Below, one piece after another: positions 41,863 through 50,066 of a stretch of 64,000 nt of DNA. How positions within the stretch are numbered: position 1 is the first letter of the stretch; every line of letters begins with the position of its first letter. Origin of the DNA: Fibrobacter sp. UBA4297 (GTDB taxonomy: Bacteria > Fibrobacterota > Fibrobacteria > Fibrobacterales > Fibrobacteraceae); contig NZ_DGUZ01000015.1 of the NCBI RefSeq assembly GCF_002394865.1, positions 35,422 to 99,421 on the forward strand, written 5' to 3'. A model generated the notes under the pieces. The model was not told the origin of the DNA. It made no database searches and was given only the letters and a program-made list of their open reading frames with translations. The translations under genes were made by a program, and so were the position numbers.

Positions 41863-42522
41863 ATGGCTTCTAGACAATTCGTTATTATCGGTCTTGGAAA
41901 TTCGGCAAACTACCTTGCCCGTCACTTGACGTCGCTGGGTCATGACATCATGGTCATCGACTCGCATCCCGAAAAAGTCCAGGACTTCGCCAGCATGGTC
42001 TCGCAAGCCGTTGTCGCCGACAGTACCCGCAAAAAGCAGCTCGCCTCCATCCCGTCTTTAACCAAGGCGGATAGCGTCATTGTCTGCATCGGTGATAATT
42101 TGGAAGCATCCCTCCTCACCATCCTGAACCTGAAAGAACTCGGCGTAAAGCACATCATCGCAAAGTCGAGCAGTGCAGAACACACGAGCATTTTGGAAAA
42201 GCTCGGCGTTACGGACATTTTCCACCCGGAACGCGACGCCGCCATAAGCCTCGCCGAACGCTTGAACCGCCCGAACATGGTGGACTTCCTCCCGTTCATG
42301 GAAGGCTACTCTATCGTAGAAATCGTCTGTCCCAAGAACTTTGTCGGTAAAACGCTTAAGACTTTGTCGCTCACGCACAAGTACGGCGTGCAGGTGATCG
42401 CCATCCGCGACCCGCAGGAGCCGACGCCCAAGATTGGTAACATCGCAGACGTCATCCTGCAAGAAGACGACGTGCTGTTCATCATCGGGCCAAACGAAGC
42501 CCTCGACAAACTGAAAGATTAA
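41863..42522 (+). CDS. ktrA: Potassium uptake regulatory subunit, KtrA/TrkA family
   Basis: The 219-residue cytoplasmic protein has the RCK N-domain (FVIIGLGNSANYLARHLTSLG with the nucleotide-binding GxGxxA-like loop, residues 5-25; VIDSHPEKVQDF). A C-terminal RCK domain follows (about 140-219; FVGKTLKTLSLTHKYGVQVIAI, DVLFIIGPNEALDKL). It gates KtrB in response to nucleotide. It ends tail to tail with perR, their stop codons sharing a TTAA of four bases. Confidence 0.92.
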   Translation: MASRQFVIIGLGNSANYLARHLTSLGHDIMVIDSHPEKVQDFASMVSQAVVADSTRKKQLASIPSLTKADSVIVCIGDNLEASLLTILNLKELGVKHIIAKSSSAEHTSILEKLGVTDIFHPERDAAISLAERLNRPNMVDFLPFMEGYSIVEIVCPKNFVGKTLKTLSLTHKYGVQVIAIRDPQEPTPKIGNIADVILQEDDVLFIIGPNEALDKLKD

Positions 42523-42938
42523 TTTTTTCCGCCCTCACCGACCGTGCACTTGTCGCATAGCCCAAACATATAGAGCGAAGTACCCTGCAAGGTAAAGCCT
42601 GCAGGAATCATTTGTGTGCAATCTGGCGGCGCCACAAAGATATCATAGACTTTGCCGCACTTTTTGCACTTGAAATGGCTATGCGGAGAGCAGTCCGCAT
42701 CGTAGCGCAAGAAACCGTCGCCAAAATCAAGCGAAATCGCGAGATTGTTTTCTAGCAAAAGCTCCAATGTATTGTAGACCGTCGTGCGCGAAAGCGACGG
42801 GTATTTTGGCAAAAGCGCCATATAAATTTCATCGACCGTCGGATGCGTCTTGACGCCACGCAGGTATTGATAGACACAGACCCTCTGTAGCGACGGCCTA
42901 ATGCCATGATCCTTGAGTATGCTTGCCGTTTCTTGCAT
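42519..42938 (-). CDS. perR: Fur-family regulator, PerR-like
   Basis: The 139-residue protein has the Fur winged helix (ILKDHGIRPSLQRVCVYQYL, HPTVDEIYMALLPKYPSLSRTTVYNTLELL) and a zinc site with two Cys pairs (CKKCGKVYD and GLCDKC), plus SPHSHFKC metal-binding residues. PerR rather than Fur is suggested by the rubrerythrin gene directly upstream on the same strand and a PerR-like palindrome in its promoter. The start at 42938 is chosen for the AAAAGGGG ribosome binding site and the normal family length; a longer frame to 43079 overlaps rubrerythrin. It senses peroxide through iron-catalysed oxidation, by family knowledge. Confidence 0.88.
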   Translation of the reverse strand: MQETASILKDHGIRPSLQRVCVYQYLRGVKTHPTVDEIYMALLPKYPSLSRTTVYNTLELLLENNLAISLDFGDGFLRYDADCSPHSHFKCKKCGKVYDIFVAPPDCTQMIPAGFTLQGTSLYMFGLCDKCTVGEGGKN

Positions 42939-42962
42939 ATCACACCCCTTTTCAAACATTCC

Positions 42963-43000
42963 AAAAAAACGGCCCGAACGCCTTAAGACGTCCGGAACCG
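42963..43000 (-). terminator. Terminator between rubrerythrin and perR
   Basis: On the minus strand CCGGACG pairs with CGTTCGG across an eight-base loop, with an outer CGG/CCG pair, followed by seven T. The T-tract ends only 24 bases before the perR start. Confidence 0.75.
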
Positions 43001-43015
43001 CACCACACTCCATTC

Positions 43016-43573
43016 TTACTTGAAGTAGCGTCCGAGCAAGCCCTGGAAAGCAGAGCCGTGACGAGCCTCGTCCTTGCACATTTCATGAACGGTATCATGG
43101 ATGGCATCGTAGCCGAGTTCCTTGGCGCGCTTCGCAAGAGCGAGCTTGCCTTCGGTTGCGCCCGCTTCGGCAGCCACACGGAGTTCCAAGTTCTTCTTGG
43201 TATCGGCATAGACAACTTCACCCAAGAGTTCTGCGAACTTGGCGGCGTGTTCCGCTTCTTCAAAAGCGATGCGCTTGTAAGCTTCTGCCACTTCCGGGAA
43301 TCCTTCACGATCTGCCTGACGGCTCATTGCAAGGTACATACCCACTTCGGTACATTCACCTGCAAAGTTCTCACGGAGGCCCTGTACCACTTCGGCATCC
43401 AAGCCCTGAGCGACACCGACCTTGTGTTCGTCTGCCCACACGATCTTGCCAGCAGCAGGCTGTTCGACCTTTTCAAAGAACTTGCTCTTCGGAGCATGGC
43501 ACTGCGGGCATTCTTCCGGAGCTTCCGGACCCATGTGAACATAACCGCAAACTTTGCAAACCCAGACCTTCAT
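43016..43573 (-). CDS. Reverse rubrerythrin
   Basis: The 185-residue protein has an N-terminal rubredoxin domain (CKVCGYVH at about residue 6 and CPQCHAPKSKFF at about 22) followed by a four-helix diiron domain. The iron ligands lie in ENFAGECTEVGMYL, FEEAEHAAKF, AAEAGATEG and KDEARHGSAF. The reversed domain order is that of the reverse rubrerythrins known from anaerobes such as Clostridium, which reduce hydrogen peroxide with NADH-derived electrons. AAGGAG precedes the ATG. A terminator separates it from perR. Confidence 0.92.
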   Translation of the reverse strand: MKVWVCKVCGYVHMGPEAPEECPQCHAPKSKFFEKVEQPAAGKIVWADEHKVGVAQGLDAEVVQGLRENFAGECTEVGMYLAMSRQADREGFPEVAEAYKRIAFEEAEHAAKFAELLGEVVYADTKKNLELRVAAEAGATEGKLALAKRAKELGYDAIHDTVHEMCKDEARHGSAFQGLLGRYFK

Positions 43574-43584
43574 ATCTTCTCCTT

Positions 43585-43599
43585 TTCCGCAATGCGGAA
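43585..43599 (-). promoter_or_regulatory. Leader hairpin before the rubrerythrin ribosome binding site
   Basis: TTCCGC-att-GCGGAA is a perfect 6-bp hairpin that ends directly at the AAGGAG site. It may tune translation or mRNA stability. Confidence 0.4.
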
Positions 43600-43644
43600 T
43601 TAAATGAAAAGTTACAAAAAATCGTTTTAATTTTATTCTTATTT

Positions 43645-43664
43645 TTGTAACGATTACAAATATA
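43645..43664 (-). promoter_or_regulatory. PerR-box-like operator and TATATTTG promoter of rubrerythrin
   Basis: TTGTAA-TCG-TTACAA is a perfect inverted repeat at 43645-43659. It overlaps the last bases of the TATATTTG box (43657-43664), so it would cover the transcription start. It resembles the 7-1-7 PerR consensus TTATAATnATTATAA in spacing and sequence. Confidence 0.6.
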
Positions 43665-43749
43665 TAATTATTTCAATAAAAGTCAATAGTTTAAAGAGAA
43701 AAAAATTTAATTCTTGCATTTTGCCGAAATTTCATTAAATCGACAGCAT

Positions 43750-43772
43750 AAAAAAACGACCCGTAAGGGTCG
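43750..43772 (-). terminator. Terminator after the 192-residue envelope gene
   Basis: CGACCC-ttac-GGGTCG followed by seven T on the minus strand. The AT-rich stretch 43665-43749 holds nothing else. Confidence 0.85.
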
Positions 43773-43801
43773 ATTTAGCATTTTTAGCTTTTTAGGAAAT
43801 C

Positions 43802-44380
43802 TTAAAACGCCGCTGCTTCTGGAGCCTTTTCGCGGGTGCGCTTGGCTTCACTTTCCGTTGCAAGCTGACGGTGCGTTACAGAGCCCACTGCATAATAGCG
43901 GTTACCCTTCTGGATCACTGCGGTATAAGCATCGAGGGCTTTCACCGAGAACCATTCCTGGTAAAGATTATGCACATTTTCCTTGAGGCTCGAAAGTTCG
44001 CTGATAGCCGGAGCGCCAGAGGGTTTGCCATACTTGAGCGTAAACTGGTCAGACATGTAAGCCACGGCTTCAAAAGTCTTGCTCAAGCGGGCCCGTTCGA
44101 CACGGCCTGTACGAATTTCAAAGGCATAGAACTTATCGTTCTTGTTGAAAATGAAATCGACCTGAACCGGCAGTTCACCGAACATATAAACAGGAATCAC
44201 CACGCGTTCGCCAATGCCCGTCTGACCGTAAGGTTCGTAACCTTTTTTCATCATTTCTTCAATGACAGTCTCGCGAGTGGAGCCAAAAGGAATGCCCGCA
44301 AAATTATTCTGAGACTGCGCTTGCACATGAAGCGAAAGCACAAGAATCAAAAAAGTGATGACAATTCCAAACTTGGACAC
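43802..44380 (-). CDS. Exported protein of unknown function
   Basis: The 192-residue product has a signal peptide (FGIVITFLILVLSLHVQAQS, cleavage near residue 22) and a mature domain beginning NFAGIPFGSTRETVIEEMMKKGY. The combination of GIPFGSTRETV and later FYAFEI resembles small periplasmic domains whose family is not recognised here. The start codon is GTG, with GAGGAG seven bases upstream. TATCTTTT further up is a promoter candidate. It is monocistronic and ends at a strong terminator. Confidence 0.75.
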   Translation of the reverse strand: MSKFGIVITFLILVLSLHVQAQSQNNFAGIPFGSTRETVIEEMMKKGYEPYGQTGIGERVVIPVYMFGELPVQVDFIFNKNDKFYAFEIRTGRVERARLSKTFEAVAYMSDQFTLKYGKPSGAPAISELSSLKENVHNLYQEWFSVKALDAYTAVIQKGNRYYAVGSVTHRQLATESEAKRTREKAPEAAAF

Positions 44381-44471
44381 GATAGACTCCTCTAGATATT
44401 GTAAAAGATAGTAAACTTTTTCTAAGTAAGCAAAAATTTTTCATAAAAAAAAGTTTTTTTAGTCCAGAATT

Positions 44472-44479
44472 TATATTTG
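44472..44479 (+). promoter_or_regulatory. TATATTTG box before aroC
   Basis: It ends five bases before the ATG with no ribosome binding site; a clear leaderless candidate. Confidence 0.5.
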
Positions 44480-44484
44480 GTCAC

Positions 44485-45570
44485 ATGTCAAGCACGTTTG
44501 GAAAGATATTTTCTGTCACAACATGGGGCGAATCCCATGGTCCTGCTGTCGGAGCCGTCCTCGACGGATGCCCCGCCGGTCTTACAATCACCGAAGAAAT
44601 GATTCAGGCAGAACTGAATCGCAGGCGCCCGGGCCAGGGGAAACTCACGACTCCCCGTAACGAAAAAGATACGGTGAAAATTCTTTCCGGCGTTTTCGAA
44701 GGCAAGACGACTGGCACGCCCATCTCGTTCGTCGTATTTAACGAAGACCAGCACAGCAAGGACTACGCCGACATCGCCAAGTGGTACAGACCGGGGCACG
44801 CAGACCTCTGCTACGACCTCAAGTACGGGTTCCGCGATTACCGTGGCGGTGGCAGAAGTTCCGCCCGCGAGACCATCGGTCGCGTCGCCGCAGGCGCCGT
44901 CGCAAAAGCGTTTTTGAAAACCGTTGCAGGCACGGAATTCCTCTCGTGGGTTTCTTCCATTGGCACTGTCGATGGAGCCATGCCCGACTTGAATACGCTC
45001 TCGCTTGAACAGATTGAGGCCTCCCCCGTCCGCTGCCCGGATGCAGACGCCAGCTCCAAGATGGAACAAGCCATCCTGGAGGCGAAGTCCAAGGGCGATA
45101 GCGTCGGCGGAACAGTTGCGCTCCTCGTGAAAAACGTTCCCGCCGCCCTCGGCGAACCGGTGTTCGACAGGCTCGACGCACTCCTTGCACAGGCGATGCT
45201 TTCCATACCGGCATGCAAGGGTTTTGAAATCGGCAGTGGCTTTGCCGCAGCCCGCATGCACGGCAGCGAACACAACGACGAAATTTATGTTGAAGGCAAC
45301 ACCTACCACACGCGTACGAACAACGCGGGTGGTAGCCTTGGCGGCATCTCCAATGGTGAGCCGATTTATTGCCGTATGGCGTTCAAGCCGACCGCCACGA
45401 TTTCGCAGTTGCAAAAGACCGCGGGCCGCGGTTACGAGAATGGTGAACTTGCCGCCAAGGGAAGGCACGATCCTTGCGTTGCTGTCCGCGCTCCCGTGAT
45501 TGTCGAAAGCATGGCCGCGCTTGTGCTTGCAGACCTCTACCTGCAACAGAAGCGCAATTGCCTTGACTAA
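44485..45570 (+). CDS. aroC: Chorismate synthase
   Basis: The 361-residue protein shows the chorismate synthase signatures GESHGPAVGAVLDGCPAG (residue 11 on), RRRPGQGKLTTPRNEKD (near 45), GGGRSSARETIGRVAAGAVAK (near 125) and NNAGGSLGGISNGEPI (near 275). It makes chorismate from EPSP with reduced FMN, the last common step to aromatic amino acids and folate. No other aro gene is adjacent. The start at 44485 gives the normal family length. Confidence 0.97.
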   Translation: MSSTFGKIFSVTTWGESHGPAVGAVLDGCPAGLTITEEMIQAELNRRRPGQGKLTTPRNEKDTVKILSGVFEGKTTGTPISFVVFNEDQHSKDYADIAKWYRPGHADLCYDLKYGFRDYRGGGRSSARETIGRVAAGAVAKAFLKTVAGTEFLSWVSSIGTVDGAMPDLNTLSLEQIEASPVRCPDADASSKMEQAILEAKSKGDSVGGTVALLVKNVPAALGEPVFDRLDALLAQAMLSIPACKGFEIGSGFAAARMHGSEHNDEIYVEGNTYHTRTNNAGGSLGGISNGEPIYCRMAFKPTATISQLQKTAGRGYENGELAAKGRHDPCVAVRAPVIVESMAALVLADLYLQQKRNCLD

Positions 45571-45586
45571 GAGCTTATGAAAAGGT

Positions 45587-45613
45587 GATGCCGGATCGGA
45601 GTCCGGCATGACA
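45587..45613. repeat. Palindromic GATGCCGGA/TCCGGCATGAC element
   Basis: ATGCCGGA-tcggag-TCCGGCAT followed by GACAAGC, nearly the same as the element at 8198. Its ATGACA could serve as an upstream start for lpxK. Confidence 0.65.
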
Positions 45614-45631
45614 AGCATCAGCGCATTGGCA

Positions 45632-46549
45632 ATGACTCTCTTAGCAAAACCTTTTCACCTTGTCGCTTCCGCATTCTACCGGCTTGCGTACAAGCTGCAC
45701 CACAAGCTCTTTTTGCGACCGCAACCGCCTATCCAGGTTCCTGTCATCATCGTCGGGAGCTATTTGGCTGGCGGTGCCGGTAAGACGCCGTTTACCATCT
45801 GGTATGCCAAGCTTCTTCAAAGACTAGGCAAACGCATAGCCGTTCTTTGCCACAGCGTCGCATGGGATGAATTTATCATGATGCAGCGGGAATTTGGCAA
45901 TGACAGATTGCATTCTGCCGAGCCATTTCAAATAAAAGTTTTCTCGACCAAAAACCGCTACAAGACTGCCAAGGAAATTCAGGACAAGTTCGATATCATC
46001 CTTTGCGATGACGGATTTGAAGACACGCGTTTCGCAGGCGTCCACTACATTTGCCTCGACTGGCACGAGCCCCCGACCTCTTGGAAAAGCCTTTTGCCGA
46101 GCGGTCCATTTCGCAGTCTCAAGCAAGACCACGACGAACGCAAAGTCATCCACATCGATTGCCTTGGCGCAAACGGCATTCCTCCCGACATCCGCTTCTA
46201 TATCAAATCCATAACAAATTACATTCCCGGAGAGCCATTATCCGCCACAATTGTTTGCGGTCTCGGCACTCCATATCGTTTCATCGAAGACATCAACGCA
46301 TTCACCAAAACGTCAGAAAATGCATCCAACATCCACATCAAAAAAATAATCATCCGTCCCGACCACGACAAGCATTTTACGCACATAGTCCAAAGCGAAC
46401 TTTTCTGCGGTAACGACATTATTATTTCTCAAAAAGACGCCTGTCGCCTACCTCAGCAACTTCTTTGTTCTCCTAAAATTCATATTGCCATCCAGGAAAC
46501 TAAAATTTCTGACAAAATTCTAGAGCTTTTATTAAACATTCCCTCCTAA
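45632..46549 (+). CDS. lpxK: Tetraacyldisaccharide 4'-kinase-like protein
   Basis: The protein (about 305 residues) has an N-terminal membrane-associated segment (LLAKPFHLVASAFYRLAYKLHH). A P-loop near residue 50 reads GSYLAGGAGKTPFTIWYAKLLQ, matching the GxxxxGGTGKTP pattern of LpxK. DIILCDDGFEDTRF near residue 125 corresponds to its DDGFQ motif, with Gln replaced by Glu. LpxK adds the 4' phosphate to lipid A precursors at the inner membrane. An ATG at 45608 gives eight more residues but lies inside a dispersed palindrome, so 45632 is preferred. Codon use shifts toward A and T near the 3' end. Confidence 0.8.
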   Translation: MTLLAKPFHLVASAFYRLAYKLHHKLFLRPQPPIQVPVIIVGSYLAGGAGKTPFTIWYAKLLQRLGKRIAVLCHSVAWDEFIMMQREFGNDRLHSAEPFQIKVFSTKNRYKTAKEIQDKFDIILCDDGFEDTRFAGVHYICLDWHEPPTSWKSLLPSGPFRSLKQDHDERKVIHIDCLGANGIPPDIRFYIKSITNYIPGEPLSATIVCGLGTPYRFIEDINAFTKTSENASNIHIKKIIIRPDHDKHFTHIVQSELFCGNDIIISQKDACRLPQQLLCSPKIHIAIQETKISDKILELLLNIPS

Positions 46550-46593
46550 CATTACGTTCCTTGCAAATAATCGACAACCGTTCTCTCTTTTTT

Positions 46594-46630
46594 ATTGTAT
46601 TTTTAAAAAACAAGAACTAGGGAGAAAAAT
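46594..46630 (+). promoter_or_regulatory. Promoter box and ribosome binding site of the degenerate ATPase gene
   Basis: TATTTTTA followed about 20 bases later by AGGGAG and the ATG at 46631. This is a normal leadered start. Confidence 0.4.
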
Positions 46631-48130
46631 ATGAATTTGCGCCAGCGCTTTGCCGAACTTCTTCAAATCATCACCAAGGACATTCCCGAAAGAGAATACT
46701 ACGTGCAGTTGGGATTTCTCACTGCGCTGATTCAGGAACCATTCTACCTTTACGGTCGTCCCGGCTGCGGAAGCTCCCTTTTCATCCGCAGGATTTCGAG
46801 CGCATTCAAGGACGCAAGGATTTTAAAACTCGGAAAAAAGCAAAGACAGCTTCCAGACAACATCAATGACTTTAACCTGATTATCTTTGACAACTTCACG
46901 CCCGGCGACGAAGTCAGCAAAAACAACCTCCAGATTGTCATTCACGATCACGAAAAAAATTCCATCATCATCTCGGGCGACCAAAAGCCGGAATCCGCAC
47001 TGAGCCGTTCCGAAGTAAGCGACCAGGTGACGCTCACTATTATGCTCCCCGATAGCATTTCTTCTGAGGCTCTTTGCAAGCTACTCCAGCTACACGGCAC
47101 AGACAGTAACGTCACCGTACCGCCCGCACTCGCCATCAGCGCCGAAGAACAGGCACAGTGGATTCAGGCCATCAGCAAGGTAACACTTTCTCCAAATACG
47201 CTCGCTGTCATTGGCAAGGTCGCAGAGACTTGTGAAAAGAACTGCGTCTACGTGCCCATCCGCAGATGGCTAGCCCTCTCGAACATGATTAAGGCAATCG
47301 CATTTCTCAACGGACGCACCGAGACAAAACTCATCGACACGTTCTTCCTCGGCACATCCATCTGGGGCCGCAGCGCCTCGAACACCGCCATTTCCGAAAG
47401 TTACAAGCAAATTCTCAAAGCGCAGCTTTACAAGAACACGCCGAGTCTCCTCGACACGCCTTACGATGCAGGCGACTTGCTCATGCGCGTAAACCACCTC
47501 GTCCACAGTTCGAACAATCTTTACGAAACAAAACCATTCAACGGAGAAAAATGCCTCGCCTACCGCATTACCATCGCAGGCGAATCCGTCCCACTTTACG
47601 TCCCGCTCAAATACATCGAGACCGACACCAATTTCAATCCTTACAACGAGCTCCGTCAAATTGAAAAACGCGTTGTCTGCAATTACCACGGCACCTCAAA
47701 CTGCACCATTTCCATCGATCCGCAAGTGCGCACTAGCGGGCTACGCAGCTCTGTAAACCACGCAAACGCCACATGCGCCAAGTTCGAAGAGTTCGGAACA
47801 CTCAATACGTACATCTTGAGAGAAAACGCTCCCGAAATCATTGAAGAGAAAAAGGTCCTTCGCGACACGTTAAGCACCGAAATCAAGGAATCCATGGAAC
47901 GCGAAACAGCGAACCTTGTCGCCCTCCGAAATACGTACAAGCTATTTAACGAATCGAAAGACGACTTGTTCTGTTTCAAGCAGATGTTCTGTGCAGTCCA
48001 GGACGACATCAAGAAACAATTTGACAACACGGCAAATATCATCAAGACTATCAAAAAAGCAAGCGACACAATCGCCACGTTACAGAACATCATGCTCAAG
48101 ACTCCGAATCTGGTCGGGAAAACTCACTAG
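46631..48130 (+). CDS. Degenerate MoxR/RavA-like AAA+ protein
   Basis: The 499-residue protein follows the RavA plan. It has LRQRFAELLQIITKDIPEREYYVQL at the N terminus, a P-loop position FYLYGRPGCGSSLFIRRIS near residue 42, a Walker B position FNLIIFDNF near residue 78, and a later NCVYVPIRRWLALSNMIKAIAFLNGR near residue 205, like the RavA RRW...AFFNGR segment. The P-loop Lys is replaced by Ser and the Walker B Glu by Asn, so ATP hydrolysis looks impossible. The C-terminal third ends in coiled coil. No ViaA/VWA partner is next to it. A scaffold role is conceivable. Confidence 0.7.
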   Translation: MNLRQRFAELLQIITKDIPEREYYVQLGFLTALIQEPFYLYGRPGCGSSLFIRRISSAFKDARILKLGKKQRQLPDNINDFNLIIFDNFTPGDEVSKNNLQIVIHDHEKNSIIISGDQKPESALSRSEVSDQVTLTIMLPDSISSEALCKLLQLHGTDSNVTVPPALAISAEEQAQWIQAISKVTLSPNTLAVIGKVAETCEKNCVYVPIRRWLALSNMIKAIAFLNGRTETKLIDTFFLGTSIWGRSASNTAISESYKQILKAQLYKNTPSLLDTPYDAGDLLMRVNHLVHSSNNLYETKPFNGEKCLAYRITIAGESVPLYVPLKYIETDTNFNPYNELRQIEKRVVCNYHGTSNCTISIDPQVRTSGLRSSVNHANATCAKFEEFGTLNTYILRENAPEIIEEKKVLRDTLSTEIKESMERETANLVALRNTYKLFNESKDDLFCFKQMFCAVQDDIKKQFDNTANIIKTIKKASDTIATLQNIMLKTPNLVGKTH

Positions 48131-48171
48131 CTTCCACAAAACAAGCTGAAGTATCCCATTCACTTCACCTC

Positions 48172-48198
48172 GCCCGCCTCTGGCGGGCTTTCTTATTT
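48172..48198 (+). terminator. Rho-independent terminator
   Basis: Perfect 7-bp stem GCCCGCC-tct-GGCGGGC followed by TTTCTTATTTTT. Confidence 0.85.
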
Positions 48199-48219
48199 TT
48201 AAAAAATTATATTAGCATC

Positions 48220-49170
48220 GTGAACTTAATCCTCCTTTGGGCGGGTATCGCCTTCATTTGGCTACTATGCATCTGCACGACTAAAAAAGGTCGTGCAGTT
48301 ATACGCATTCTCTGGAGGAGCATCAAGGTAAAACTCGCCATCATCGCTTGTGCATTGAGCATTGCGGCCATCACAACCGCCTACGCCATACACCCCGAAG
48401 AGACCCCGCGAGAGACTATCGACGAAAAACTCGAATACCAGAAATACACCACGTCCGCGATTCAAAAGCTTTGCGACCAAGGCGAACTCATTATCGACAT
48501 GAATTGCGACCTCGACAGCGCCGCTGCAGAACTCGCCTACATTCTCCCCACCATAATCAACAATTACAATCTCGTCGTCACGCGCCCCACCACGCCGATT
48601 CTTGAAAAAATCAAGGACACGCTCCAAATCAAGATGATCGGCTACAAGAAATTCAAGAACAGAGGCATTCGTCTCACAAAAGCGCTACAACGCGATCTCG
48701 GCATCCGCTACGATATCGAAATCATTTCCGAAGACACGGACCACACGCTGAAAATCACATACAACGGAAAGCGCTGGGACAGCGAACACCTTTGCAACTT
48801 GCCCGTGCTTGAAGCATGCCTCCGCGAACGCACGGACCCTGCTGTTCTCATGTCCATCATCCATCATACTTCCGGATTCCAGATGAACTACCAGGGCAAA
48901 AACAACACATCTGGGCTACTCGCACTCGATACAGGCAAGGGGCTAGAACAAATTGACATAGGCGCCCGCCGCCTCCACAAAGTCCTCGCAACATCGCCCA
49001 CGCTCGCCGACGCCATCGCGCAATTTTATCCAGAAACAGAACACCGCAACAGATTCGAGAACTGGCGCAAGGACCCGCAAAAACATTACTGGGTGGGTCA
49101 AGTGCTCACCGACATTCAATACTACCGCAGCAACGGGATGACGCTCAAGCCACGCAAACGCGTGGAATAA
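48220..49170 (+). CDS. Membrane protein with degenerate lytic-transglycosylase-like domain
   Basis: The 316-residue protein has two N-terminal membrane segments (LILLWAGIAFIWLLCICT and LAIIACALSIAAITTAYAI). Residues about 205-290 read DPAVLMSIIHHTSGFQMNYQG, GLLALDTGKG, IDIGARRLHKVLA and LADAIAQFYP. This follows the order of SLT (goose-lysozyme-like) domains: ExxxxIhhESgF, GLxQ, NIxxGxxyL and AlaaYN. The catalytic Glu of the ES pair is Thr here, and the usual final Asn/Gly is absent. It may bind peptidoglycan without cutting it. The start is GTG, with TATATTAG four bases upstream. Confidence 0.6.
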   Translation: MNLILLWAGIAFIWLLCICTTKKGRAVIRILWRSIKVKLAIIACALSIAAITTAYAIHPEETPRETIDEKLEYQKYTTSAIQKLCDQGELIIDMNCDLDSAAAELAYILPTIINNYNLVVTRPTTPILEKIKDTLQIKMIGYKKFKNRGIRLTKALQRDLGIRYDIEIISEDTDHTLKITYNGKRWDSEHLCNLPVLEACLRERTDPAVLMSIIHHTSGFQMNYQGKNNTSGLLALDTGKGLEQIDIGARRLHKVLATSPTLADAIAQFYPETEHRNRFENWRKDPQKHYWVGQVLTDIQYYRSNGMTLKPRKRVE

Positions 49171-49176
49171 GCACTT

Positions 49177-49653
49177 TTATTTTATCGGTTGATCCCAAGG
49201 ATAATTCACAAGCGAAGAATCCTTTGGACCGACATTTAAAACAACTTCTTTAGGAAACGTTCCATAAACTCCCGAATGTTTCGATGGAGTTAAAGCAAAG
49301 TACGTAATTGTATATAACGGGAAAGTCGTCAGCACATCACCTAACACTTGCAAGCCCTGTCCCGAAGTAGAAGGCGGATTCCAGCCACTCAAAGCGCTTC
49401 CAGATGATGAAGTGTCTCCTTCTCGATATACATTCACACCGCCATAAATAACACCATTCCTACGGACTTGCAAATAGACATGGTCATCATTCGTCATAGT
49501 CTTCACAACGCAATTGTCGCTTGTCGCACAAGCCAATTTACCATCGCAGTAAATAGAATAATCGTCACGACCATCAGCAACACGCACAGCTATAGAAGCG
49601 CTCATGCACCCGACAAACAAAAGAGAAAGAATAAGCAACAAACAATATTTCAC
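49177..49653 (-). CDS. Small lipoprotein of unknown function
   Basis: About 158 residues with a lipobox LLFVGCMS. The mature part is a small beta-rich domain (VRVADGRDDYSIYCDGKLACATSD), followed by a Ser/Gly-rich loop and one hydrophobic stretch (VLTTFPLYTITYFAL). No family is recognised. A GTG at 49653 with GGGG six bases upstream is preferred over the GTG at 49665. It is the second gene of a two-gene operon and ends six bases from the convergent SLT-like gene. Confidence 0.7.
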   Translation of the reverse strand: MKYCLLLILSLLFVGCMSASIAVRVADGRDDYSIYCDGKLACATSDNCVVKTMTNDDHVYLQVRRNGVIYGGVNVYREGDTSSSGSALSGWNPPSTSGQGLQVLGDVLTTFPLYTITYFALTPSKHSGVYGTFPKEVVLNVGPKDSSLVNYPWDQPIK

Positions 49654-49674
49654 TTTACGCCCCACTGCATAAAC

Positions 49675-50022
49675 TCACTTTATCTTGCGAGAAACGTAAC
49701 TGACAATAGGAATAAAGTCGTTCGGCTCATAAGCGATGTGCCCGTAATTCCAAACGAGCTTTCTATCCTTATTTCTTTTTTCGATAATAACAGCCACACC
49801 GACTTCTTCTCTAATCAACTTAATTTGCAATAGATAATCGCAATCATCTTTTTTAGGAACAATGGCATAACCATCTATCGTTGCATATTCCTTGACCAGC
49901 GCAACAATTCTTTTGGCGTAATCGCTGTGGACACCATGCAACTGCACAGGCAAAATAAAGTATTCTGTCTTCGCCCACAAAGCAGATGCAAACAGCAATG
50001 TTATCGCAACAAATCGGAACAT
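49675..50022 (-). CDS. Small exported protein of unknown function
   Basis: About 115 residues: MFRFVAITLLFASALWAKTE is a signal peptide, and the mature domain begins YFILPVQLHGVHSDYAKRI. Alternating strands and helices follow (DCDYLLQIKLIREEVGVAVIIEKRN), similar in layout to small periplasmic LPS-assembly-like or DUF domains, but unassigned. TATATTAG lies four bases upstream of the ATG. Upstream in-frame extension to 50067 is rejected for lack of a signal peptide there. Confidence 0.65.
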   Translation of the reverse strand: MFRFVAITLLFASALWAKTEYFILPVQLHGVHSDYAKRIVALVKEYATIDGYAIVPKKDDCDYLLQIKLIREEVGVAVIIEKRNKDRKLVWNYGHIAYEPNDFIPIVSYVSRKIK

Positions 50023-50066
50023 GTATCTAATATAACATTTATCCGCACAAACGCCTAACCCACGCA

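Noticed and set aside
42939..43079. N-terminal extension of the PerR-like regulator
   Set aside because: It overlaps the terminator and the rubrerythrin gene and adds residues not seen in the family.
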